The position numbers and the translations under genes are program-made. From positions 1 through 23,175 of the forward strand of contig JAWXTK010000026.1 in the NCBI GenBank assembly GCA_044433645.1: a DNA stretch of 23,175 nucleotides, read 5' to 3'. Source of the stretch: JAWXTK01 sp044433645. Its GTDB lineage: Bacteria; Bacteroidota; Bacteroidia; Bacteroidales; Rikenellaceae. Below, one piece after another: positions 16,835 through 23,175 of the stretch (position 1 is the stretch's first letter; each line of letters begins with the position of its first letter). The notes beneath the pieces are model-generated. The model worked only from the letters and a program-made list of their open reading frames with translations. It did not search any database and was not told the origin of the DNA.

Positions 16835-17092
16835 TTAAAGCATCTCTAAAAAATTAGCAATCTCATCTTCTCCTTTAAGGGTTGTTGCTCTGCCCTCCTC
16901 AATCTGTTTGAGAGACGCAGCGATTTTTTCTATGAAATCACTTTTACTCATGAGCGTATCATCCTCAGAGACAGGTGAAATTTTATAACTTTTATTACCC
17001 TTTCTCTGAACTATAATTTCTTCGCCACTATCAACTCTATCGAAGTAGCTTTTTTGATTTGCACGAAACTCTCTTGAACTAATAACTAACAT
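16835..17092 (-). CDS. YefM/Phd-family antitoxin without a functional toxin
   Basis: An 85-residue protein with the Phd/YefM N-terminal domain: VISSREFRANQKSYFDRVDSGEEIIVQRKGN at residues 3-33 is a close match to 'sreFranl..yld.v..geeiiv.r.g'. This domain dimerises and binds operator DNA. The C-terminal part (about 45-85, acidic and probably disordered) would wrap and neutralise the toxin. The partner toxin downstream is reduced to a fragment. The upstream region keeps two TGTAC motifs, as expected for an autoregulated YefM-YoeB operon. The protein may survive as an orphan repressor, or as an anti-toxin protecting against related systems elsewhere in the genome. Confidence 0.85.
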   Translation of the reverse strand: MLVISSREFRANQKSYFDRVDSGEEIIVQRKGNKSYKISPVSEDDTLMSKSDFIEKIAASLKQIEEGRATTLKGEDEIANFLEML

Positions 17093-17138
17093 AGCTGTAT
17101 TATTTTTATATAATTATCTAAGTGTAATACTCAAAGTG

Positions 17139-17155
17139 TGTACCAATTTTGTACA
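17139..17155. promoter_or_regulatory. Operator-like TGTAC repeats upstream of the antitoxin
   Basis: TGTACC (17139-17144) and TGTACA (17150-17155) are spaced 11 bp apart, about one helical turn, 47-63 bp before the antitoxin start. E. coli YefM-YoeB is known to bind TGTACA-core repeats spaced about one turn apart (from memory), so this is probably the autoregulation site. Confidence 0.5.
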
Positions 17156-17219
17156 AAAATAAGCATTTTATATTATAACACAAAGTAAATCAGCAATATT
17201 GTAAAGTTTTGTGGGCAAA

Positions 17220-17987
17220 TTAATCTTTTATATCTAAAGCAACGGGGCAATGATCCGACCCCTCAACCTCAGGCATAATATAAGCATCGGTAATACTAGA
17301 TAATAAAGCCTCGCTAGCTAAAAAGTAGTCGATACGCCAGCCCACATTCTTGGCTCTAGCTCCACCACGATAGCTCCACCACGAATAAGCACCTAAAGTG
17401 TCAGGATGTAAATGTCTGAAAGTATCTACAAGACCACCTTGTGTGAATCTATCCATGCCGTCTATTTCTTCCTGCATGTAACCTGCTGATTTATTGTAAT
17501 TTGCCTTGGGTCTTGCCAAGTCTACGGCACGGTGTGCAACATTAAAATCGCCACATACGACAACAGGTTTAGTCTGCTCCAAAGATTTTAGGTAATCAAA
17601 AAACGCCTTGTCCCAACTTTGGCGATATCCCAAGCGCAAAAGCTCACTACCAGAATTTGGCACGTAAACATCCACCAAAAAAAACTTCTCAAATTCCACA
17701 CACGTCACCCTGCCCTCATTATCATGCTCACTCACGCCTATGCCATAGCTCACACTTAGAGGCTCAGTTTTAGTCAAAATCGCTGTGCCTGAGTAACCCT
17801 TACGCTCGGCCGAGTTCATATAAATTTTATATTCGGGAAAATCTTTTAAACTCTCGCGAACTTGCTCGTCCTGCGCCTTAGTTTCCTGCAAACACAACAC
17901 ATCTGGATTTATAGCCGATATTTTTTCACGGAAATTTTTGCTTATTGCCGAACGTATGCCGTTAACGTTCCAAGATACTAGTTTCAT
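17220..17987 (-). CDS. xth: Exodeoxyribonuclease III / AP endonuclease
   Basis: A 255-residue DNA repair enzyme that cuts at abasic sites and removes 3'-blocking groups. The family motifs are all present: SWNVNGIRSA (Asn7), LCLQETKAQ (metal ligand Glu35), YSGTAILTK, VYVPNSG (Tyr108), GDFNVAH (Asp147, Asn149), RIDYFLAS and GSDHCPVAL (Asp245, His246). Length is normal for the ExoIII (XthA) group, and there is no signal peptide. It lies downstream of the nitroreductase gene on the same strand, separated by an 86-bp gap filled almost completely by a long inverted repeat. Its own promoter is not obvious. Confidence 0.96.
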   Translation of the reverse strand: MKLVSWNVNGIRSAISKNFREKISAINPDVLCLQETKAQDEQVRESLKDFPEYKIYMNSAERKGYSGTAILTKTEPLSVSYGIGVSEHDNEGRVTCVEFEKFFLVDVYVPNSGSELLRLGYRQSWDKAFFDYLKSLEQTKPVVVCGDFNVAHRAVDLARPKANYNKSAGYMQEEIDGMDRFTQGGLVDTFRHLHPDTLGAYSWWSYRGGARAKNVGWRIDYFLASEALLSSITDAYIMPEVEGSDHCPVALDIKD

Positions 17988-17991
17988 ATAT

Positions 17992-18069
17992 TAGCCTGGG
18001 TTTTGAATAAGGGGAATTTATTATTTTCCTGTCAGTTTTATCAATTCCCCATATCAAAAACTCAGGCTA
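17992..18069. repeat. Long imperfect inverted repeat (27-bp arms) between nitroreductase and xth
   Basis: Left arm 17992-18018 and right arm 18043-18069 match in reverse complement at 23 of 27 positions, with perfect outer (TAGCCTG) and inner (GGGGAATT) blocks, around a 24-nt loop. It fills the 86-bp gap between two same-strand genes. There is no U-tract at its end, so a simple terminator is not certain. A processing hairpin or a small non-autonomous element are alternatives. Confidence 0.7.
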
Positions 18070-18073
18070 TTAC

Positions 18074-18700
18074 TTATTTTACATAGTGCACTCTTTCGGG
18101 TTTCCATTTGTCTTTGACAACAGCCTCAACATTTGCATAACCCAACATAATAATATTTAAGGGCACTAAATTATCAGGTATTCCCACTAACTCGCGCACC
18201 ATACCAACTCTCTGCTCACGAGGATGAACCCCACACCACACTGAGCCTAGGCCCATAGCATTAGATGCAAGAAGTATATTTTCGGATGCAGCCGAACAAT
18301 CTTGCACCCAATACAGGGGCAGCGACTGAAAACTTAGCTCAGGCACACCACACACGATAATCGCCAAGGAAGAAAGTTCGTTCATGGGCGTCATGCTCTT
18401 AGACACCTTGCTAAACTGTTTGATAATAGAGGTGTCGCTCACAACAAAAAATTCCCAAGGTTGGCTATTGCCTGCCGTTGGTGCCGACATGGCTGCTTTG
18501 AGCAAAATTTCTATTTTGTCGTTCTCTATTTTTTTATCGCTGTAACTTCTAATACTGCTACGCGAGAAGATATTTTCTAAAGCCACTGTCTCAGAGTCCA
18601 CAACAGAGACATTCTCCGTTGGCAAAGATAAATCCTTTAACGACAATATTACCAAGGCCATGGCGAGCAAAAGCGCAATTATTTTCCAGCTATTTTTCAT
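18074..18700 (-). CDS. Membrane-anchored or exported nitroreductase family protein
   Basis: A 208-residue protein. Residues about 7-25 form a hydrophobic segment (IIALLLAMALVILSL) without a lipobox, suggesting a signal anchor or uncleaved signal; most nitroreductases are cytosolic, so this is unusual. The remainder is the FMN-dependent nitroreductase fold: RSSIRSYSDKKI (FMN phosphate-binding Arg cluster), LLKAAMSAPTAGNSQPWEF, WVQDCSAASENILLASNAMG, LGSVWCGVHP and NIIMLGYAN. It probably reduces nitro compounds or quinones with NAD(P)H, although an exported location would raise the question of its electron donor. TACTTTTG (18736-18729, minus strand) is a -7-like element 28 nt before the start. 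Confidence 0.88.
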   Translation of the reverse strand: MKNSWKIIALLLAMALVILSLKDLSLPTENVSVVDSETVALENIFSRSSIRSYSDKKIENDKIEILLKAAMSAPTAGNSQPWEFFVVSDTSIIKQFSKVSKSMTPMNELSSLAIIVCGVPELSFQSLPLYWVQDCSAASENILLASNAMGLGSVWCGVHPREQRVGMVRELVGIPDNLVPLNIIMLGYANVEAVVKDKWKPERVHYVK

Positions 18701-18728
18701 GCGATTGTTATGTAAATTTGTTTTTTTA

Positions 18729-18757
18729 CAAAAGTATAAAATTATTTCCTATCTTTG
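18729..18757. promoter_or_regulatory. Divergent -7 elements for nitroreductase (-) and ABC-F (+)
   Basis: The minus strand has TACTTTTG (18736-18729) before the nitroreductase gene, and the plus strand has TATCTTTG (18750-18757), which ends 23 nt before the ABC-F ATG at 18781. Both fit TAnnTTTG. Neither has a TTTG at the ideal -33 distance. Confidence 0.5.
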
Positions 18758-18780
18758 TGCCCAAATAAAAAATAATAAAT

Positions 18781-20391
18781 ATGATAACAGTATCAAACGT
18801 AGAAGTTCAGTTTGGGAAAAGGGTGCTTTTCAGAGATGTTAATTTTAAATTTACCCACGGCAACTGCTATGGCGTAATTGGCGCAAACGGCGCAGGAAAA
18901 TCAACTTTTCTCAAAGTTTTAAGTGGCGAAGTGGAATGTTCTAAAGGCAATGTGACTTTCGGACCTAACGAAAGACTTTCAGTGCTAAAACAAGATCACC
19001 ACGAATATGATGATTTCACAGTTTTGGATACTGTATTGCAGGGTCACACTGTATTGTGGGACATAATGAAACAAAAAGATGCTATCTACGCCAAAGAAGA
19101 TTTCACGGACGAAGATGGCGAAAAAGCAGCTGATTTAGAAATGCAATTCGCAGAACTTGACGGATGGAATGCCGAAAGTGAAGCAGAAATGCTACTAAGT
19201 GGTCTGGGCATCAAAGAGAACAAACACCACACCACAATGAGCGAACTAAATGCTAAAGAAAAAGTTGTGGTACTTCTAGCGCAGGCTCTGTTTGGCAAGC
19301 CCGATAACTTGCTTCTTGATGAGCCTACCAATGACTTGGACGTTAACACTATCATGTGGCTAGAGAACTATCTTGCTAACTACGAGAGCACAGTTTTGGT
19401 AGTATCTCACGACCGTCACTTCCTTGATGCAGTCAGCACACATATATTAGATATAGATTATAGCGAAATAAATCTTTTCTCGGGTAACTACAGTTTCTGG
19501 TATCAATCTAGCCAGCTAGCTCAACGCCAACAAGCTCAACAAAACAAAAAAGCTGAAGAAAAGAAAAAAGAACTTTTGGAATTTATCCAACGTTTTAGTG
19601 CCAACGTTGCAAAATCTAAACAAGCAACATCGCGCCGTAAAATGCTTGAGCGTTTAAATATCGAGGAAATCAAACCTTCGATGCGTAAATACCCAGGTAT
19701 TATTTTCACCATGTCGCGCGAACCAGGAACTAATATTATAGAGGTTGAAAATCTTAGCAAAACCGTAACTGGCGAGACTCTATTCTCTAACATAAACTTC
19801 ACCATAGCCAAAGAAGACAAGGTAACTTTCATCTCGCGCGAGCCTAGAGTTGTAACTGCACTTTTAGAGATAATCTCAGGCAACGACACTGCCGACACGG
19901 GCACAGTAAACTGGGGGGTGACTATTAATAAAGCATACTTGCCACTAAACAACCACCCTTTCTTTGAGAACAAAATGCCTATCATGGATTGGCTTGGTCA
20001 ATATTCATCTGACACCACGGAATTATTCCTAAGAGGCTACCTTGGTAAAATGTTATTTGCTCGCGAGGATGTTTACAAGGCTGTAAATGTGCTTTCGGGA
20101 GGCGAAAAAATGCGTTGTATGATAGCAAAAATGATGATAGAAGAGCCTAATACTATAATTCTTGATTCACCAACCAACCACCTTGATATGGAAAGCATAC
20201 AAGCGTTTAATAATGGTTTGATTAACTATAAAGGTGTGGTTTTAATGACTTCTCATGACCACGAATTTATCAACTCAGTGTCAAACAGAATCATAGAAAT
20301 CGGTCCTAAAGGTATGATAGATAAGTACACAACTTACGATGAATACCTTGATAATGAAGCAGTTAAGCTAGCTCTTGAGAAAATATACTAG
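18781..20391 (+). CDS. ABC-F family ATPase (YbiT-like) with a degenerate second ATP site
   Basis: A 536-residue soluble protein with two fused ABC domains and no membrane helices, typical of ABC-F translation factors that act at the ribosomal E site. The charged linker (about 245-305, with FIQRFSANVAKSKQATSRRK) closely resembles E. coli YbiT. NBD1 has Walker A GANGAGKS (34-41), Walker B LLLDEP with Glu181, and H-loop His210, but its signature is LNAKE (156-160). NBD2 has signature LSGGE (438-442) and His492, but the Walker A position reads FISREPRVV (351-359) and Walker B reads ILDSP, with Ser463 in place of the catalytic Glu. One composite site is therefore intact and the other dead. Resistance-type ABC-F proteins usually have two active sites, so a housekeeping role is likelier. 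Confidence 0.9.
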   Translation: MITVSNVEVQFGKRVLFRDVNFKFTHGNCYGVIGANGAGKSTFLKVLSGEVECSKGNVTFGPNERLSVLKQDHHEYDDFTVLDTVLQGHTVLWDIMKQKDAIYAKEDFTDEDGEKAADLEMQFAELDGWNAESEAEMLLSGLGIKENKHHTTMSELNAKEKVVVLLAQALFGKPDNLLLDEPTNDLDVNTIMWLENYLANYESTVLVVSHDRHFLDAVSTHILDIDYSEINLFSGNYSFWYQSSQLAQRQQAQQNKKAEEKKKELLEFIQRFSANVAKSKQATSRRKMLERLNIEEIKPSMRKYPGIIFTMSREPGTNIIEVENLSKTVTGETLFSNINFTIAKEDKVTFISREPRVVTALLEIISGNDTADTGTVNWGVTINKAYLPLNNHPFFENKMPIMDWLGQYSSDTTELFLRGYLGKMLFAREDVYKAVNVLSGGEKMRCMIAKMMIEEPNTIILDSPTNHLDMESIQAFNNGLINYKGVVLMTSHDHEFINSVSNRIIEIGPKGMIDKYTTYDEYLDNEAVKLALEKIY

Positions 20392-20398
20392 AGACTTC

Positions 20399-21376
20399 TT
20401 AGCGCGAGGCCACTAGCAAATTACAACCCCTAATCTCGCTATGCTCATTGCGACCTAGGATGCTAAATGTGCCGTCCTTAAAAACACGTCCTATATCCTG
20501 CGTTTGAATAAAAGCGCAGGAATATATATTCGCCAAATCTATAATATTCACTCCCCCACGAGTGCTTTCACCTATAGCAAAGGGGTTGTTCAAATCACGT
20601 ATCAAAATTTTCATCCACCCTGGCGCGCGAAAAATTCCACCACCAAAAGAATATGCCTGCGAAGTAAGTTCGGCCATGCCATATTCTGAATGTATGCTCT
20701 CGCACCCAAAGCCCGAGGTTAGGATAGCGTGAAATTCATCCTTAGATAATTCCTCACGCCTACCTTTCATGCCTCCAGTTTCCATAATTATGGTATTTTC
20801 CCCAGCCACCTTACCTGGATACTGCTCGGCCAAATCCCACAGCGCATAACTCACCCCGAGCAAGATTTTAGGCGCACTATCCGAGGCCATATCCTCTATC
20901 AAAGCCTGGTAATTATCAAGATAAAATCCTCCCCTGCCATACTTATTTTGCTTAATCAAACTATCAACCATATACACCAGCGACGAACCTTCTCTCTCCA
21001 GATAATTTGGCAACAGACCATAGATACTAACATCTCGAGGCGAAGAATAAAAAATCTCAAAGGCGCGCAAAAACGCTTTTTCATAAATTTCTGTGTGAGC
21101 CATGTAATGTTTTGAGGGGTTAGCTCCCCCGGTATTACTGCTGGTAAAGATGATTTCAGGCTCGCTCTTAGAGCAATATATTTTGTGCGTTTTAAATAAT
21201 TCTATGGGCAAAAAAGGTATATCATTAAGCGTTTTTACGCTCTCGACATCTACGCCCAACAAGGCAATATAATCTCTATAAGGCACACAGTTTTCGGCCT
21301 GAAATTTAAACAATCTCAGGGCATAGTCCTCAAACGAGGCACTATCAACACTTAATATCTCATCTATGCTAAACAC
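20399..21376 (-). CDS. LuxE-like acyl transferase / adenylate-forming enzyme
   Basis: A 325-residue protein starting at GTG directly after the trxB TAG with no intervening base; no ATG is available near the N-terminus. It resembles the LuxE/acyl-protein synthetase group within the PaaK-like adenylate-forming superfamily: PFLPIELFKTHKIY (54-67), FTSSNTGGANPSKHY (77-91), a METGGMKGRREEL block, SEYGMAELTSQAY (the motif around the adenylate), and a QTQDIGRV segment. Such proteins in Bacteroidota probably activate or transfer acyl groups; the substrate is unknown. The phosphate loop differs from the usual SSGTTG. It is convergent with the ABC-F gene, with only 7 nt between the stop codons and no terminator. 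Confidence 0.78.
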   Translation of the reverse strand: MFSIDEILSVDSASFEDYALRLFKFQAENCVPYRDYIALLGVDVESVKTLNDIPFLPIELFKTHKIYCSKSEPEIIFTSSNTGGANPSKHYMAHTEIYEKAFLRAFEIFYSSPRDVSIYGLLPNYLEREGSSLVYMVDSLIKQNKYGRGGFYLDNYQALIEDMASDSAPKILLGVSYALWDLAEQYPGKVAGENTIIMETGGMKGRREELSKDEFHAILTSGFGCESIHSEYGMAELTSQAYSFGGGIFRAPGWMKILIRDLNNPFAIGESTRGGVNIIDLANIYSCAFIQTQDIGRVFKDGTFSILGRNEHSEIRGCNLLVASR

Positions 21377-22309
21377 CTATCCCTCAAGAATATAACGCTC
21401 GCAATCAAGGGCAGCTATGCATCCACTTCCCGCAGCCGTTATGGCCTGCTGATAAACTGGATCTTTCACATCGCCAGCTGCAAAAACTCCCTCAATATTG
21501 GTTTTTGAACAGCCTGGCTGAGTTTTGATATAACCCTCATCATCAAGTTCGATTTGCCCTTTAAAAATTGCTGTATTAGGCTCGTGACCTATGCCTAAAA
21601 AGAAGCCCGAGATGTCTATGGTTTTCTCCGATGCGTCAACGTTATTTGTCAAAATTGCGCCTGTTAAACCGTCCTCAGTACCCACGATTTCTTTGGTAGA
21701 ATAGTTATAAAGAATTTCTATATTTTCGATTTTCGACACACGCTCCTGCATAGCTTTTGAGGCTCTAAGCACGTCACGGCGCACAATTAAATACACTTTA
21801 TTACACAAATTCGCAAGGTAAGTAGCCTCCTCAATAGCAGTGTCACCACCTCCCACGACGGCAACATCTTTTTTGCGAAAGAAAAATCCGTCGCACGTTG
21901 CACACGCCGAAACGCCAAGACCCTTAAACTTATCCTCCGAGGGCAGGCCAAGATATTTTGCCTTAGCACCGGTAGAAATAATCACTGTCTCGGCCAATAA
22001 TTCTGTGCTCTCGTCCACTATAACTTTGAATGGACGACAAGAAAAATCAACCTTAGTCACCACCCCATAACGCACGTCAGCCCCAAAGCGCAAGGCTTGT
22101 TTTTTAAGATCGTCCATCATAGCAAAGCCCGAGATTCCTTCGGGATAACCGGGGAAATTATCAATTTCTGTTGTTGTAGTTAATTGACCTCCAGGTTCCA
22201 TGCCCTCGTAAAGCACGGGCGAAAGGTTAGCGCGCGAAGCATATATAGCTGCAGTGAAACCTGCTGGGCCGCTGCCGATAATTAGGCATTTTATTTGTGT
22301 ATTATCCAT
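21377..22309 (-). CDS. trxB: Thioredoxin-disulfide reductase
   Basis: A 310-residue FAD enzyme that transfers electrons from NADPH to thioredoxin in the cytosol. The FAD-binding loop is GSGPAG (12-17), the redox pair is CATC (Cys136, Cys139), the NADPH-binding loop is GGGDTA (153-158), and the C-terminal FAD motif is GVFAAGDVKD. Length and domain order are those of the low-molecular-weight bacterial enzyme. The start ATG at 22309 is preceded by a TACCTTTG promoter element. The LuxE-like gene begins at the base after its stop, so the pair is cotranscribed and probably translationally coupled. Confidence 0.97.
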   Translation of the reverse strand: MDNTQIKCLIIGSGPAGFTAAIYASRANLSPVLYEGMEPGGQLTTTTEIDNFPGYPEGISGFAMMDDLKKQALRFGADVRYGVVTKVDFSCRPFKVIVDESTELLAETVIISTGAKAKYLGLPSEDKFKGLGVSACATCDGFFFRKKDVAVVGGGDTAIEEATYLANLCNKVYLIVRRDVLRASKAMQERVSKIENIEILYNYSTKEIVGTEDGLTGAILTNNVDASEKTIDISGFFLGIGHEPNTAIFKGQIELDDEGYIKTQPGCSKTNIEGVFAAGDVKDPVYQQAITAAGSGCIAALDCERYILEG

Positions 22310-22332
22310 AGCATGTAATTTTTATTTAGTTA

Positions 22333-22340
22333 CAAAGGTA
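22333..22340 (-). promoter_or_regulatory. -7 promoter element TACCTTTG for trxB
   Basis: The minus strand reads TACCTTTG (22340-22333), an exact TAnnTTTG match ending 23 nt before the trxB ATG. A TTG at 22366-22364 lies 23 nt upstream of it, slightly farther than ideal for a -33 element. Confidence 0.6.
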
Positions 22341-22374
22341 TATTATTTTTTAATAAATTAAAACAATTAAAAAT

Positions 22375-22542
22375 ATGCGAGCACTAAAATTCTTTGTCAT
22401 TGCCCTTTGCGCATCCCTCAGCTCGTGCATGGTTCAACCACGCGCCAGCCACCGAGCAAAACTCAAGCACAAACACTACACCAAACCCATGAAAGGCTAT
22501 ACCAAGACCCCAATAATAGTCACCAAGCCGTCTAAGAAATAG
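22375..22542 (+). CDS. Small cationic lipoprotein (55 aa)
   Basis: ATG at 22375 to TAG at 22542 encodes 55 residues. The N-terminus MRALKFFVIALCASLSSC is a lipoprotein signal with lipobox LSSC and modified Cys18. The mature 38 residues are strongly basic, rich in His and Lys (KLKHKHYTKPMKGYTKT, IIVTKPSKK), with no acidic residue. It would be anchored to a membrane facing the periplasm or surface. The gene diverges from trxB, follows an A-rich leader (TTAAAAATATG), and is followed 36 nt later by a strong hairpin. I do not recognise a family. An accidental frame is possible given its length, but signal, lipobox and terminator together argue for a real gene. Confidence 0.7.
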   Translation: MRALKFFVIALCASLSSCMVQPRASHRAKLKHKHYTKPMKGYTKTPIIVTKPSKK

Positions 22543-22578
22543 GACTGACTAATAAGCATTCATCTGCTCTCTTCAAAG

Positions 22579-22619
22579 CACAAAGGGAGTAACCAACAAT
22601 GTTAGTTACTCCCTTTGTG
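22579..22619. terminator. Intrinsic terminator hairpin between convergent genes
   Basis: CACAAAGGGAGTAAC (22579-22593) pairs perfectly with GTTACTCCCTTTGTG (22605-22619), and the 11-nt loop can add AAC/GTT pairs. It separates the small lipoprotein gene (+) and the hypothetical secreted protein (-). No long U-tract follows on either strand. Confidence 0.8.
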
Positions 22620-22635
22620 TAAAAAAATTGAATAA

Positions 22636-23175
22636 TTAAATATCGTCCTGAATTTTACTTTTTTCTTCCACCGATTTTAACTTTCTATTAATTTCATCTT
22701 CATAAGCAAATATTATTGATGCTGTTGTTCCTATTGCCACAGATATAGTTCCCTGCGCCATCGTCCAGAAACTCATATAATTACATTTATCCACCTTAAT
22801 AGCTGTCATTTCATAACCGTCGCCTTCATAATATGGTTTTGAAAAGAACTCAAATGAGTTAGTAGGGTTGCCATACTTAGTAGTAAACTGTGTTTTAAAT
22901 GAGTTATAATCTCCTTTAATTGAATGCCAGCCACTAGATTTAGGTAAAAATACTGCAACTTTCCATACTTGTTTTGTTTTAGGGGAACATATTACAAACA
23001 CCTCGCAAGCCTTGCCAACAAATTGCCCTGTAAGTACACAAGCATTATCATTTAGATTTACAGTTTTTTTCTTAAAACCAGACGATTCTAGCTTTGCAAC
23101 AAATGAATCAATATGCCCTGAGATTGGAATACCTTTAAATTCCATATGTTCTTGAGCTTGAACAAAAACAGCACT
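22636..23175 (-). CDS. Secreted hypothetical protein, N-terminus cut by the window edge
   Basis: The frame is open from the window end (23175) to the stop at 22636, 179 residues. An ATG at 23145 exists, but the sequence before it reads SAVFVQAQ then EHMEFKGIPISGHIDSFV. That looks like the end of a signal peptide with cleavage near AQ|E, so the true start lies beyond the window and the ATG is an internal Met. The mature protein begins with 'FKGIPISGHIDSFVAKLESSGF', which I recall from small secreted or periplasmic Bacteroides proteins of unknown function. Beta-strand-like segments follow (CEVFVICSPKTKQVWKVAVF, then WTMAQGTISVAIG). No catalytic motif is visible. Confidence 0.7.
   Translation of the reverse strand, partial: SAVFVQAQEHMEFKGIPISGHIDSFVAKLESSGFKKKTVNLNDNACVLTGQFVGKACEVFVICSPKTKQVWKVAVFLPKSSGWHSIKGDYNSFKTQFTTKYGNPTNSFEFFSKPYYEGDGYEMTAIKVDKCNYMSFWTMAQGTISVAIGTTASIIFAYEDEINRKLKSVEEKSKIQDDI

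Noticed and set aside
16740..17219. Mobile element or integration site around the antitoxin
   Set aside because: No transposase, integrase, target duplication or terminal repeats are visible; the truncation is explained by a simple deletion.
23143..23145. ATG at 23145 as the start of the last gene
   Set aside because: The frame stays open upstream and encodes the end of a signal peptide (AVFVQAQ), so this Met is internal.

Overview
This window looks like a chromosomal stretch from a Bacteroidota genome, most likely order Bacteroidales. It is AT-rich. Genes start after A-rich leaders without clear Shine-Dalgarno sites, and several intergenic regions carry the Bacteroidota -7 promoter consensus TAnnTTTG (TATCTTTG, TACCTTTG, TAACTTTG). 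Secreted proteins tend to end their signal peptides in A-Q, and several genes have Bacteroidota-type family signatures (DUF4924, PEGA plus BspA-like repeats, a LuxE-like acyl transferase). There are no rRNA or tRNA genes, intact insertion sequences or CRISPR arrays that I can see. No intergenic stretch exceeds 300 bases.

Left part (1-4591, + strand). A tightly packed five-gene operon starts with the end of an ECF sigma factor, followed by a one-helix membrane protein (probable anti-sigma partner), a secreted helical Spy/CpxP-like protein, a DUF1549/DUF1553 protein and a large secreted PPC/Ig-like protein. The last two match a pair best known from Planctomycetes and Verrucomicrobia. In this copy the Cys/His motifs expected of the DUF1549/DUF1553 protein are gone. 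This is the least explained system in the window.

Next (4682-7982, + strand) come a chorismatase-like protein with a RidA-type fold and a secreted protein with four PEGA-like domains and BspA-type leucine-rich repeats. Between them is a perfect 16-bp hairpin that also contains a -7 element. A strong bidirectional terminator closes this block.

Middle (8058-14298, - strand) holds housekeeping genes in the order aroB, dnaX, PBP1A, asd. They serve the shikimate pathway, the clamp loader, and peptidoglycan and its diaminopimelate precursor. The dnaX gene has an A10 tract exactly after the clamp-loader core, with stop codons waiting in both alternative frames. This suggests a programmed gamma/tau switch. 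aroB diverges from typA (+), which is followed by a DUF4924 gene.

Right part (16726-23175). A YefM/Phd antitoxin keeps its operator-like TGTAC repeats, but its YoeB-like toxin gene is cut to 34 codons against the DUF4924 gene. Then come exodeoxyribonuclease III (-), a 27-bp-arm inverted repeat, a membrane-anchored nitroreductase (-), a YbiT-like ABC-F ATPase (+) with one intact and one degenerate ATP site, a LuxE-like acyl transferase (-) abutting thioredoxin reductase (-), a 55-aa lipoprotein (+), a terminator, and the 3' part of a secreted hypothetical protein (-) running off the end.
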